From Zopfochytrium polystomum (lineage: Eukaryota > Chytridiomycota > Chytridiomycetes > Chytridiales > Chytridiaceae): a stretch of DNA of 64,000 nt. The translations under genes and the position numbers were made by a program. The stretch is taken from NCBI GenBank assembly GCA_025765615.1, contig JAIVFJ010000021.1, positions 124,001 through 188,000 on the forward strand. Reading direction: 5' to 3'. The notes under the pieces were generated by a model. That model had not been told where the DNA came from. It saw only the letters and a list, made by a program, of their open reading frames with translations, and did no database searches. Positions 22,929-35,734 of this stretch are shown piece after piece (positions within the stretch are counted from its first letter, which is position 1; each line of letters begins with the position of its first letter).

Positions 22929-24837
22929 ATGGCCCCCACCTTCTTCAACGACGACCATAGACTCCACCGCGATGACGAAGATTCGCACGAAATGGACGAG
23001 GGCGAGTCCGACGACATCTACCACGTGCCCGAGAGCCACGAGAACGAAGGCGAAGAGGAGGAGGAGGAGGAGGAGGATGAGGAGGAGGAGGATGAGGAGG
23101 CTGGGCGCGGCGGCAAGCTCCACGGGAACGACGACGACCACGACGATGAAGAAGAAGAAGATGAGGATGATGAGGATGATGACGATGAAAACGACCGCCG
23201 CCACAGCAAGAACGGCAACAGCAGCAAACCGCTTGCACGAGGTCCCGTCGCTCCAAGCAAGCTCGCGAAAGTGATCGCTAAAGCAGCAGCCGCCGCCGCC
23301 GCCGCCAACCGCGACAACGACGGCGGTGCCGACGAGGAGGAAGGTGACGAGGAGAATGACGCTGACGAAGTGGAGAACAAGGATGACGAGGAAGACGGTG
23401 ACGAGGAGGAAGAGGACGTCCCCATCGTTGCCGCCGCAAAGGTCGCGGCGCCCCCCGCTCCCGTGGTCAACGGCGTCCCCCCGCCGGCGCCGGTCGTCCC
23501 AGCGCCCACAGCAAAAACTCCACGAAAGCCGCGAGCAAAGAAGGCGAAAGCGTCCGCCGCCGATGCCGAAGGACTCGGCGTTTCCGTCGTGCCCGCCGCA
23601 AAAGCAGTTAGGAAGAAGAAGCCGCCGCCGGTGGACGTGGCTGACCTGAGCCGGAAGATTGCTTTGTGCGCGCACGTTGTAAGTCAGTGTGCGGGTTCGG
23701 GACAGGGCCGGGCCGGGGAGCGCTGTGTGTGGTGCACCAAGCTGATCTATTATTTCCTCACTTGACGTGCAGATTTCGCACCAGACGGGATTGCTTTCAA
23801 AATACCTTTGGGAGGTGGCCAGAGCCTCGGATTCGGTGGAGGCTGGAGAACTCCCTCTTCTTCCTTTCCTTGATGATCTCATTCCAACCGCAGCGCCACT
23901 ACCAAAGAAGAAGCCCGCCGGAAAGGGTCCATCGGCGTATAACCTTTTCATAAAAACCAAGTCGGCGGAGGCTACTGCGGCTGGATTGACTTTCTCTTTA
24001 ATTAACGCGGGGCAACTGTGGAAGAATGTGTCCAAAGAGGAAAAGGAGGTGTGTGAGAAACCCTTTTGCGGTTAGGTCGATTTTAAGAGCTCTGTCCGAC
24101 AGCGATATGTTAAATTGGCTGCGGAAGGGGCAGAAATTGCAGAAAAGAAGGACGGTATGTTGCGTTCTCCTGTTCTGTGTAAGCTCATAGCTCCTTTGTA
24201 CTAACGACTGTCCCTGACAGCAACCGCGCTTTCAACTTCCGACAGTGGACTGGAAGAAAAAGAAATTGACCAGCTTTCCGCTGAGCCCGCGCTCATTGCA
24301 CCGAAGAAGAGATCGCCGAAGAAGGCTGCGGCTGCCGCCGCTTCAGACCCGGCCCCGAAAGAAACACCCGCTGCAAGCGTCGCTGTCTCGCCGCCCAAGC
24401 AGCAACCGCCAGCCAAGCCCGAGACTCCCCAGGCAGCAGAGAAGGCCGATCAGCCCGCGAAGAAGAAGCGGGCACCAAAGGCCTCGGCAGCCTCCACCCC
24501 TGCGGCAAAGGCAGCACTCTCGGCGCCGACCGCGCCGGCCGTACCGTCGACACCTGTCAAGCCGGTCACACCATCGACGCCTGTCCCCGTGAAGCCCGTT
24601 GCCGCCGCGACCGCCGCACCCTCAACGACCACCCCGAAGGACGGCTCGAGCAAGAAGCGGAAGCTGGCGGAGGCAGATCCGGCCCCAGCTGGCGCCTCTG
24701 CTCCTGTTTCCACCACCATAAAGAGGGTGAAAAAGCACAAAGAGAAAGACGCAGCGCCCACCGCTGCCACTGCCACCGTCGCCGCGCCGGCGACTGACGC
24801 GAAATCTGTGAACGGGAAGCAGAAGAAGGCCAAGTAA
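22929..24837 (+). CDS. HMG-box protein with long acidic and Lys/Ala/Pro-rich flanks
   Basis: Four exons join in frame: 22929-23678, 23773-24048, 24076-24154 and 24221-24837, giving 573 residues. Residues about 1-180 hold several Glu/Asp runs. The central part (KKKPAGKGPSAYNLFIKTKS, then INAGQLWKNVSKEEKE, then FKSSVRQRYVKLAAE) fits the HMG-box pattern of 'P-SAYN-F', 'W-k-s-eEK' and a late Tyr. The last 200 residues are Ala/Pro/Lys-rich with basic clusters such as KKRKL that could serve nuclear import and DNA contact. HMG-box proteins bend DNA; a chromatin role in the nucleus is inferred. A CTAAC branch-point-like sequence precedes the last acceptor. The intron at 24049-24075 would be only 27 bp, shorter than normal, so that junction deserves a transcript check. 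Confidence 0.8.
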
Positions 24838-25698
24838 AATTTTGTTTCCCTCCCCTTGAGCGTCTTTTTTTCTTGGTTTTTTTTTTGTTTGTGGTGCAAG
24901 CCCGTTCTTCTTCCTTCCTCCTTTTTTCGTTTCTTCATCCTCTCCCTCACAACCCTCGCGGGTTTACGTGTTGTGTTCTGTTCGCCGCCCTGTTGGGCAG
25001 GCGATCGAGGGTCCAAATCGTAATTGCGTCTGTTTTTCTTTGTTTTTTTTTTGCAGCTGTTGTTTGCTTGCTGTTCCCTTGGTTTGAGTTGGCTGTTTTC
25101 GGCACCGCGGCCGGCCGCCCTTCGGTCGAGTTTCGCCGAAAGGGAGTGGGAATTGGGGAGGAGTGGAGGAATTGGCAGGTCGGCCAGCGTCACGTTCCTT
25201 TCCGTAATTCTTCACCTTTGCTTTTTTTTTTCCTCCTTTTTTTTTTTGTCCTTTAACGCAGCAGCAGCACGGGTGTGTAACCGTGGGGACACTACGAGTA
25301 CCTCGCGCCCAACGAGACGACGGACGACGAAGCGGGTAAAATGTAGGGGGAATGGTGTAAGCAATTGGTGCTCTGGCAAAGGGTTTTTTGGTCCAGTAAT
25401 GAATGGGCGGTTTGGGCCTTCGCTTTTTTTTTTTTCTCAGCCAAGTGGGACTGGGGAGTAATTTGCACGAACACAAACGGTCACAGGGCAGCAATGTTGT
25501 TTTTTCAGGTGCGCAATGCGGAACCGGTGCCAAGGATGAAACAAGAAACAAGGAGGTTGACAAGAGGAGGAGACATGACAAGGGCTTTGCTAGTCATAGG
25601 AGCTATGCATGACTGCTGCCGAATCCCACCAGGCACATAGATAGACACTTTCGCCCACTGACCGCTCGGCTGCGGACGAAAAGGGGCTGAAGAGAGAA

Positions 25699-25729
<31 letters not shown>

Positions 25730-25966
25730 GGATTACTGCCAGAGGCAGATAACTGGAAGAGGACTCTTCAAGAAACAAGACCATAGGTGGGCGGCCTCCA
25801 CTGGATGACTCAAATCCGCAAAAAAAAAAAAAAAAAAAAAATAAAGAAAAGGGAAAATCTCTGAAGTGGGAACAGCAAAAGCAAGACAAGAGACCCCGAA
25901 CGCGAATTCAACGCCAACCCTAACGCAATGAAGCATTTGGCTAGTCGTAAAAGCGTCGATTTTTCA
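24838..25966. other. Intergenic, homopolymer-rich
   Basis: T-rich on one half (24870-25250) and A-rich on the other (25690-25850), with no gene seen. It separates the convergent HMG-box (+) and ABC-transporter (-) genes and so holds both 3' ends. Confidence 0.6.
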
Positions 25967-28900
25967 TCACACGCCCAAGACGGCGTTCTTCAGCAGTTGG
26001 GCGTTCGCCTCGCCGGTTTCCGCAACAAGCTTTGAAACTCCGAGTCCGGGTTGTCGACCAACAGGGCCTGCGGCGTGTCGAACTCCTTGACGACGCCGTC
26101 GTGGAGGAGCAGGATCTTGTCGCTGTCGATGATGGTGTTGAGACGGTGGGCAATCTGGGGAAGGGATGAGAAGGAAATTATTTGCGAGGGGTCAGCGAAT
26201 GGGGCATCGGGATCGTAGCGTGAAGGGGAGGCGGTTGAAAGAAGCACGAACCGTCAACGTGGTCGCCGTTGAAAACTCATTTTTGATGGTCCGCTGGATC
26301 AAAGCGTCGTTCTCCATGTCCACGCTGGCGGTGCACTCGTCGAGCACAATGATCTTTGGCTTCAGCAAGACGGCCCTCGCCAGGCACAGCAGCTGCCTCT
26401 GCCCGACGCTCATATTCTCACCGTTCTCCACAACGACGGCGTCCAGCTTGCCGTCCATGGTGGCGACGGCATCCTTCATGCCGCAGCGGTCCAGCACGCT
26501 CCAGATAAAGTCGTCTGTGTAGCGGCTGTTTGGGTCGAGGTTGGTGCGGAGGCTGCCGCTGAAGAGTACGGGGTCCTGCGGGATGATGGCGAGGTGGGAG
26601 CGGAGCGTGTGGAGCGAGATGCGGTTGATGTCGACGCCGTCGATGGAGATACTGCCAGCCGCGAGGTTGACGATGCGGAAGAGGGCCTGCATGATGCTGC
26701 TTTTGCCGCTGCCAGTGCGGCCGACAATGCCAATCTTTTCTCCGCCTTGGATCGAGAGGTTGATGCCCTTGAGGACGAGCGGAAGCTGCGGCTGGTACCG
26801 CATCTTTGCGTCCGCAAACTCGATTGACCCGGTTTGCGGCCAGTCAGCGGGCGGTGTCTGGAAGGGAGTCCCAGGCAGCTCTTCTGGAGGGAGTTCCAAG
26901 TACTCGACAAGGCGTTCTGACGAAATTCAACCGTGAGATAGTCAAGCCTCTTCTCGCAAGTCGATGGACAACTCACCAACAGCATTCAACTGGACTTCTG
27001 CTTCCACCGCTTGGAAAATTGCCATATTTAACAGAGACGTCGTTTGCAGGAGATACGACAGTGCGAGACCGATTTGAGAAGGACTCAAAGCAAACTATTC
27101 GCAACAAGCAAGCGCAACAAAGAGTGAATGTTAGTCCAAACTGTACAACGTGACAATCAAGGCAGAGTGGCAACAAAGGCAGGCTCCTCACCCTATCTGA
27201 CGCAGAGTAAATCGCGACAGCAAACACCAGCAGATTTCCAATCATTTCCAGTCGCAGTTGAATCCACCTCTGCCCAGTATAAAGCAGGTAAAGCGGAGAG
27301 CTGTTGCGGTCGACCAGACTTTGGCATCGATTGACGAATCTACATTAAAACGTATTAGCACAGGAACTCTATAGGCAGACAATCCACTCACCGTTCTTGT
27401 TCGTTATAGGCTCTAATCGTAGACAACCCAGTCATGGACTCAGAAATATGCGCGTACAGCGGAGAGCGAGATACTGATTCAATGCGCTTCACTTCACGCG
27501 AAGTTGTCCGATAGAGCAGCTGAGTGTAGTAATACAATGCGAGCATTGGGACGAGTGCGACGAGGAATATTCCCTTCGTGAAGTAGCAGACCAGCCCGAA
27601 TGTAGCGAGGAGTTGTAGGATTGAGTAGAAGAGGAGTCTAATGGCGGTAGTGAGAGCAAAAGTAAGCATCGGCCCAACTACGAAGGGCAACGCAGGAAAA
27701 TGAATACATGAACGGACCGCATGGCGTCATAGATGCTATTATCGGCATAGTCAATATCACGACTCAAGCGGTTGACGATTCGGCCGAGTGGTGTTTGATC
27801 TTTTGAAGAAGCGGATTGTCAGGGAAACTAACTGGGAGCGACTCTTACCGAAGAAACCGACTGGAGAGCTAACGGCGCTTGAGAGCACCTTGTCATGTAA
27901 GTTTTCTGCCGCTTTCACACCCCCAATAGACATTTGCAGCGAGTAGATCAACAGAGCGAGGGCCTAGAACTGAAGTTAGACTGCTGAGAGGAAAGTTAGG
28001 GGATCGTTCACCTGCGCAATACCGAGCGCTGAATAAATCCCCATGTACTCCCCTTGAGTTAAATAAGAGTACGCTGATTGCGTCCACGAAACCAGCCACA
28101 GGTCATTCGCCAGGCGGGTGACCTGGGTCGAAACAAGTCCAACAACCGTCCATGCAACAAACAGCATAGTTCCAAAATTCCGAAGGTAGGACGCAAAGAC
28201 TGCACCTTTAATGTTGCCGCGTTCCATGCCCTCTGCCTTGGTCTGCGTGAAGTTTTTGATATCGGCTCCGGCGCCAATGTCATCCATCCCGTCCTTGTCT
28301 TTAGAGTCCCGGCGAGACGAGGAAGTGCTTTTTCGTCTTGAAGCCAATATCTTGTCGGCAGACGGGGAATGAGAAGCCAAGAAAGCATCGTCCAACTTCG
28401 AGGGTCTCCGTGCCGGAACAACCGCCGAGTCCTCCACAGGGATGGACGTCGGGTTGTGAGCGAGCTCGCCAATGAACGGACCCGCCTCGTTTTCCTCGTC
28501 GTCAGAGGTGTGGGCGTTTTCGCCGCCGTACGCAACCATGAGGCGGCTGAACTCGTGGCCGTCGCGCATCAGCTCCTGGAACGTGCCTTGCTCGGCAATC
28601 GTCCCGTCCGAAATCACAATCACCCAATCGCAGCGAGATACGAGGTGGAGCTGGTGCGTCACGAAAATGCGGGTCTTTTTGGCGAGGATGCCGCAGATGC
28701 CGCTCTCAAAGATCTTTTTGCCGACGTTGGCGTCCACAGCGGATAACGGATCTGGTGAGGGACAGGAAAGAATAAAAGCAAAAACAGTGTGAGGGCACCA
28801 CTGAGAGCGAATGAAAATAACTATCGTAGAAGTGACGCAGAAACACGGAGAAAAATGAGACATTTTCACCAACCATCAAGAAGGGCAATGTCGCAATCAG

Positions 28901-31157
28901 TGTACATCAGCCGCGCGAGCGAAACTCGCTGCTTCTGCCCGCCTGCCGTTTGTTGTCAGAGTGCGCAAAGTCCAGCAATCGCAACAAGAAGCAACAAAAA
29001 CAAAATATTTCAGCGAAATTTACCAGACAGATTGATTCCGCGCTCCCCGATTTCCGATTGGTCTCCTTGAGGAAGAATGGCGAAGTCGGCCTTCAAACAG
29101 CAAGCGTCCACAACCTTGGCGTAGCGAGCAGGATCAAAGGGTCGGCCAAACAGGATGTTGTCGCGGACCGACGCGTTCACAATCCACGCCTTTCAGGGAG
29201 TGTTCAATTGGTGGATTTTTGGGGTTTAGCAGCTTGGCAGCTCGAAAAAGTCTCAAGATTATTCTAAACGAATGGACTCGCATACCTGTTGCGTGCAGTA
29301 TCCGACGTTCGAAGCGAAGATGACCTCGCCGCTGTTGCACCGCATTTCTCCAATCAGCGCTGAAATCAAGGACGACTTCCCGCTGCCTACTGCGCCAACG
29401 ACTGCCGTCAGCCCTCCCAAAGGTGCTCTGTAAATGAGGAATGGCAAGAAAATTCAGACCAGGAGAAAACACTTCACAGACTTACTGTATGTTCACGTTT
29501 CGGATGGTCGGCTTTTTGAATAGAATGTCTTCGGAGTCGATTGAGCGCTTCAGTGGCATTTTGCGCTTCTCGGCCTTGGTGCCGTCCTTTGCGTCGTCTT
29601 CGGGCATGGACGACTCCCAGACAAACTCGCCGTTGCGGACCTCGACGCCAAACTTTGCCGCCGGCTCGACGCGCGGGCGAAACTGCACTTCGGGCGCCTC
29701 GAAGAACGCTTGGAGCCGGTCGAACGCAATCATGGCGTCGCCAATGTTGGCAATCATGAGGGGGAGCCACATGACGGGTTGGCGCAGCTGGGGGATTTCC
29801 AACAAGCAAAGAGTTTCAGTATGCTGCTGCGCTTCGCTGAGCGAGACAAGCTGCCCCAAACCTGGTTGAATAGGGAAAGTGCCGCAAAGATCTGAACGGG
29901 ACTCAAAGTTGGATTCAAAGCGCCGTACACGAGGAACGTCACCGCGCTCGCGATAGCCGGGACGGCGAAACCCAGGCTGGAGATGATTGCGCGAATGAAT
30001 GCTGCGTTCTTCACTAGTCTAAGCTCCGAGTCGCGCTGGCCGGCGACGCGGGACAAAAAGTTGTCCTCCCAGGTGAAGAACTTGATGATGCGAATGCCCT
30101 GGAGGATCTCGGAAGTGAGCTTGATCCGCTCGTCGGCGATGCCAGCGGCGCGCTTGCGGATGCGCATGAGGCGGCCAATCATATAGCCCTGGAGCGGAAC
30201 GCAGAGCACCATGAGGGCGAGGCCGGCGAGGCCTGAAATGCCAATGATGCGGAGCAGGAGCACAGCCGTGATGATAAACCATGACGGGAACGTCCAGGTG
30301 AAGTTGAGCTGGTTGAACGCGAGCTCGATGCGACCGAGGTCGGTCGAAACCATGTTGAGGATCATGCCTGGGTTGAAGCGGGACCGCGAAAGTCCGGACA
30401 GGCGCAGAGCCTTTCTGTAGATCGCCGCTGTGAGCTGGCCCTTCACGGCAACCCCAAAAATGGCTCCACGCTGTGCCACGTTTGCTTCAATCGCGTAAAT
30501 GGTGGGAATACAGTCAGTCAAGCAAGTAACAAGAGGGGGTGCGTTGAGAAAGACGTCCCACGTACACGTGAACAGACTAGACAAGGAGTTGAGCAGCAGG
30601 AGCCCTACGGCATACATGAATCCAACATATGCATCCGGCGGGTTTGGCTGCTGTGAGGAAACGAGGAACTGCACAAGGCCTCGCATCATGAGGGACGTGC
30701 AAGCCATTGCGGCGTCGGCCATCATCTTCAAGATCCCCCAAAGGGGGAGACGCCAAAATATTCGGACGCAGATCCAAAACACGCTTGGTGCGGCACGCGA
30801 CCTTTGCTTCTTCGAGGTTCTGAAAAAACCGGCGGGCTGGGGATGTGCCCGATGCGATGCTTGGATGCGATCCATCTCCTCGTCCCAGAGTCGCTCAAAC
30901 TCGTTCGCGAGGGGGTCGGAGCGCCGCTCCGGCAGGATGGGAAAGAGGTCCGACTCGACGATTGGTTTCTGCCAGCCTGTTCGCAGCAACGCCGTGTACC
31001 ATGATGTTGTCCACAGGGACGCGAACGAAGCAGTGGCCTCAGGGCTGGTTCCGGCAATGGAGTCTGGCGACGGGGGCGGCGGCGGGTTTGGCGGTGCCGG
31101 TGACGGCGACGACTTCGTGGAGGGGAGAGGCGGATGCTGCGGCAGCGACGGCGCCAT
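25967..31157 (-). CDS. ABCC/MRP-type multidrug transporter without TMD0
   Basis: A full-length ABC exporter (TMD1-NBD1-TMD2-NBD2, about 1430 residues). Exons, high to low: 31157-29862, 29787-29486, 29427-29286, 29189-29024, 28942-28874, 28751-28012, 27963-27849, 27799-27718, 27677-27392, 27339-27192, 27094-26977, 26916-26252 and from 26154 down. NBD1 has Walker [10 protein letters not shown], signature LSGGQKQR and Walker B with DD, the degenerate site usual in ABCC. NBD2 has [17 protein letters not shown] and LDECTASVD with the catalytic Glu. The N-terminus starts directly with a Pro-rich tail, so there is no TMD0. Junction 27718/27677 does not keep frame. At 26028-26034 the frame runs to a stop at 25990, while the family-like end ([20 protein letters not shown]) lies in the next frame, ending at 25967. 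Expected role: efflux of anionic conjugates or drugs at plasma or vacuolar membrane. Confidence 0.93.
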
Positions 31158-32235
31158 ATTTTTTTTTTTTTTTGCCCTTGCTTGGAAGAGAGAAGAGAGG
31201 TTTCAGCAGCAGCGAGTGAGCCGAAACGCCGAGCGGGCTGAAGACGAAGGGTATCGAGGCGAGAGCGCGTAAAAAGAGAGAGGATGATTTGGAGTGCGGC
31301 CGCTGCTGGCGCCTGTGCTCCCCCCTGTCTCTGTCTCTCTCTCCCTCTGCTTTCTTTCCATCATGCTCGCCTCGTTCGCTGTCTGTCTGTCTGTCTGTCT
31401 CTGCATGCGTCTCGGCTTCTTTCACCGTTCTTTGCCGAGGCAACAGCGTTCGGTCTTTCGAGTCGATTCATTTGGTCCGAGGGAGAGAGAGAGAGAAAGA
31501 GAGAAAGAAAGACAGAGAGAGAAAGAAAGAGAGAGAGCGAGAGAGAGAGAGAGACAGAGAGAGAGAATGGCCACGCGACTGACTGGCTTACCAGCTCAGT
31601 GAATCCCGAGGCAAGGCCGGCCAGCCGGCACACACATCCTTCCGAAAACAAGAATAAATCCGAATATTCAAAAAAATTTAGCCGCCCAACCGGACCGAGT
31701 GTCCAGAAACAAACAGCGGAATTGTGACAAGCACCCGATTCCGCGAAGCCAGAAGAGACCCGCCTCCTCTCGGCGCTTCCTTTGTTGCCGCTCTTCGTGT
31801 GGGGGTTTTTGTTTGTTGGAATTCGAGTTCACTGGGAGCGTCCTTGTCACGTTGTCCTTAGTGTGCCGCTCCCGCGTGTATCCATCCACACGATCCATCC
31901 AATCCCTTCGACACCAGCTTCGTCCATTAGTTCGGGCACAGTTTTATTGCCGTGGGGTTGCGCGCCCATCTTCCGCCAGAGGTAGGTAGTCCTGTAAGAC
32001 TTCCACACCTCTCCCTCTGCTCTCCATCCACCACTATCGCTCTACCAACAAGGCTGCACTTGCAGCAATCCTTTCCACCAACCACTCCTCCACTTTCATC
32101 TCTTTTTCCGATTTTCCTTCTTGATATTTCCCTCTCCTGAATCGGTCCCGAAAACCACAACCATGCCAACCACAAAACAAACGCAGAAAAAAAAAATTGA
32201 ACCTAAACAAATACAAGAAGAGAACTACTTTTTGC
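31158..32235. other. Intergenic with T-run, CTGT and GA microsatellites
   Basis: Holds the upstream region of the ABCC gene and the 3' side of the kelch/SH3 gene. Features are a T-run at 31160-31173, CTGTCTGT repeats at 31378-31400 and GA-rich DNA at 31481-31568. No gene seen. Confidence 0.6.
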
Positions 32236-35200
32236 TTAGGTAACGGGCTCGCTCTCGACCCCCCCACCCAATGTGTAACGCGCGTTCAGGGGCGACGTAA
32301 TCGAAGTCCCTGCAATGGAACCAGCATGGTCGTCGTCCGCTTCTTCAACACAGAAAATGGGGAATAGACCGCCAATGGATTGAAGGGAATAGTTGATGCC
32401 GTACGCCCAGCCGTCTCGGTAGAATTTTCTGTTGGGGGAACAAAACAAAGTAAAAAAAAAACAAAAAAAAAAAAATTCGTTGTTAGTGACTTCAAGCTTT
32501 CCGGGAAAATGGAATAGGAAGAAATATGGACTCACCGCAACACGACCACATCACCATACCGCAGCTGCAGCTCATCAGGCCTTCTGGGGCGATGGCAATA
32601 CATGCATTGGAATCGGATTTCATTCTGAAGTGCCCGGCTGACCTCCACCCCTGCTTGGGGGTCTGCTGCATCGTTACTCCACGTTCTCAGTGGGACGGAC
32701 GCAAACTCAAGGCCCATTTCTCCGTTCACAGGTTCATCCAAGGGAATGAGGTGGAGATCTCCTAGCTCATTTACAATGAGCCCCTCAAATTCTGCCGAGA
32801 GCGCGACAATGTCCGACAGCGGGCGCGCAGAAGACGGGTCCGCATCCGTCGGGACGACTAGCTCCTGGATTGGCGCGAGGAGGGGCACAATTGCATTTCT
32901 CTCCGGGTCCAGGAATCGATGGCGCCCAACCGTCTTCGCTCGCCCAGTTGCGCGGCGCGCAAGGACGGGAGGGGCAGCAAGTGAGGCCGGGTCAAGCCTG
33001 ACGGCCTCGGCCACGTCTCGCGGTGTAATGCTCTGCATCGCATCTGAGCTTGCGCTTGTTCCTACAATCGAAATGGTAGGATCTTCTGGTGCAGTCGCTT
33101 CGTTTGTGTGCGGAAAGCTGAAGCCGGCAGGGATCGTCTCGGCTGTGTACACGGGCTCATCAGGGTTCCGTACAACAAAGAATGAGTTTGTGCTGGTTCG
33201 TGATGCGGGAGAGTCGGGTCGATCGGGGTGTTCCGCGGGCGCCCTTGAGAAAAATTTCCACGGCTTCTTAATGCGGACGGTGGAAGGTGCAGCAAGAAAT
33301 GGGCGACGCTCAGAGTTCGATCGCCCCCGGTTCAAAAAGCCGAATATGTTGCTGTTGCCTGGAGAACCACCACTGGTTGTTCCCGCCCGCGCGGACAAAC
33401 TTGCCATGGTCATTGGAGGAATTATAGGGGGGCTGTACGGTGGACTACCGCGCAAATCTCCCTTTCTTCGTTTCCACGCAGTGATTCCAAGGCAAGCCCC
33501 GACGGCAAGGAGAACAGCTAGTGTGAAAGTTCCAATCACAATGCCAATAATGACGCTCGTCGATAGGCCCGATTTTCCACCGTTCACTGCAGTGCTGGTT
33601 GAAGGGCTCGACGGTTGCGGCGTTGACTGCGTTCCGACTGAAGCAGTCGCCGAGGCTGTTGCGGTCTTCGCCGTTGCCGACGTGGGCAGTGCACTTGATG
33701 TGGAGGATGTTGGGGAGAGCGGTGCCGGGGCGTTTGGATCGGCAATCGGTGAAGAGCCAATATTCAGCGAGGACAAGGTCGCCATCCACTTCTGGTCCAC
33801 AGTGTTGAAGACGAAAAACCCTGAATTTTCACCCGGGACCACCCCAGCGCCTGGTGAAACGCCATCGCCCGCATCGGCCGCATCCAGCGTGATCAAATCG
33901 TCCGAGTCCAACTCGTCATCGTGAATGACACCATCAGGAGTGAATAGCCCATGATGCGGTGGAGCTGGAGACCTACGACGGAGAAACACTTTCTTGCTGT
34001 CCAAAACTTGTTTGAGGCTTTCGGCGATAGTAGTCTGCCAAGCCCTAAGAGCACTCGTCAACGTATTGCGGCTGGCGACAATCGACGACGTAAACGTAAT
34101 TCGTTGATCGTTTGAGTTTCCATTGCTCCGTGTCGATGATGACGCACGCTTCTGCACATTCTCGTTGGTGCCGACTAATGACTTGGATGAAGATGCCGCG
34201 GTCTTGGCTTTGGAATTCGCCTTTGGCTTTCGCATACTTGCAGTGGTCGATTTCTTTCGATACACAGGTCTGCTGACAGCAGCAACTGCCAGAGCCTTAG
34301 AGCCTCTGAGCCTTCCTCCCACCACTTTCGAAACGATCCTACTCTCCGACGCTTTACCTTGGTTGAAGCCCCCCGAGAAATTTTGGGTACTGGGTTGTTG
34401 ACCACCAACGACAATGAACAAGTCGCGATACACTGCACCAGACGCGAAGCATCTTGGTCCTGGGCCAGCTCCCCCAGATGAAGGAATCTTTGTCCACTTC
34501 GCCTTTCCAGAGGTGATGCTATCAACGCTAAGCTTATAAATGGCATCATCCGTTGGGGCGCCTAGCCCAGCTGCTGACGAGGCGTCATCGAGGATTGTCG
34601 GATCACATCCGCCATGCACGAATATCGACTTGCGGTCCGATGACATGGCGCAGGACATTCCCCAACCGGGTGTCGGGCCAGTGTTTTCATCGTACATCAC
34701 GGGGGAGTACGTCTGTGAGTTTGGATCAAAAGTCCACAACACATTGGACAGCGGCTGTAGGATATTATCGGCAGTGGCGGTAATGCCACCAATCAGCAAA
34801 GCACGGCCGTTGGGAAGGGTAACGGCGCAAGAACCGGCGAACTGGACCAGTGGATCGATTTTACTTCCAGAGGGAACAGTAGATGTTGCGTGAAGCCACC
34901 TATGCGTTGGACGTGCAGGATTGCTCACGTCAATGACAGCCGTATTATTCACATCCCACATCAGCTGACTGCAGAATAAGCATGGCATTCCACCTGAGGG
35001 AGATAACGAAACAGACTCAGTTATGAAGCCACGGCACCTGCTTCCACTTACCCATCATGTACAGTTTGGTTCCGATAAGCGCGGAGGCATGAAATCCTCG
35101 ACCGACGAAGTTTACGGTGTTTTTCTTGGACCCTCCAGTAAATCCAAACCTAATAACATCCAAGGCCTTATTCTTGACGTCAACAACATAAAGCGGAATG

Positions 35201-35734
35201 TCCGTTGTTGTCAAGGATGTTCCAAATCCACCTTCCGTGCAGCGTCAGAAACAACATTTACTTTACCCAACACTCACCTGTGCAGAAGAATCTGGTCCCA
35301 ATGTTGAGAGAACAGCTGAAGCCAAAGAGCATGTCCTTCGCATTGCTGACGCCGGATTGTGTTACGACTGCAGATGCACCATCAACGAGCCATGTGTTAT
35401 TGGTGCTTGCAGCGAATTCGCCTGAACCGAACGCGGCCAGGTCTGTTATTCGAAGGAATGGCTTAGTTGCACGAAAAAAATGGACTTCCTTCACCCAACC
35501 TGTTACAGCAGGACCATAGAATGGGCCGTAACGGGAGCTGGCACTACCACTCCTTCCATTCACGGAGAAGAGACCAACTCCATCCACTGAAATCAGAGAA
35601 GCGTGGTCTCGCCACGGAATATTCGAAGAGCGAGTGGGTGGTGTTAATGCTGCGCTGACGGTGAGGGGGATGCTGACAAGAAAAGACACAACAGCAAGAA
35701 GAAGGTAGCGAAATGGTTTGCTCCCTCTGCCCAT
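32236..35734 (-). CDS. Type I membrane protein: kelch ectodomain, one membrane segment, cytoplasmic SH3 domain
   Basis: Four exons join in frame: 35734-35278, 35231-35052, 34993-32536 and 32428-32236, giving 1095 residues. The start gives a signal peptide (RYLLLAVVSFLVSIPLTVSA). Kelch/galactose-oxidase-like repeats follow (LPNGRALLIGGITA, KSIFVHGGCDPT, DLFIVVGGQQP), broken by a Lys/Ser/Asn-rich insert of about 130 residues. A Ser/Thr stalk leads to one membrane helix (VIIGIVIGTFTLAVLLAVGA) and basic KRRK. The cytoplasmic tail of about 300 residues ends in an SH3 domain split by the last intron: DELQLRYGDVVVLR, then YRDGWAYGINYSLQSIGGLF and P. SH3 signature residues (the ELxxxxGD segment, DGW and GLFP) are present. 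The layout suggests an extracellular ligand or wall sensor that recruits proline-rich partners; that is inference. No catalytic copper-site residues were assigned. Confidence 0.9.

Noticed and set aside
22725..24035. 436-codon minus-strand frame rich in Val/Leu
   Set aside because: Complement of the Glu/Asp-coding exon of the HMG-box gene and the CA repeat.
32746..33924. 392-codon plus-strand frame
   Set aside because: Antisense of the kelch/SH3 gene's large exon; no family resemblance.
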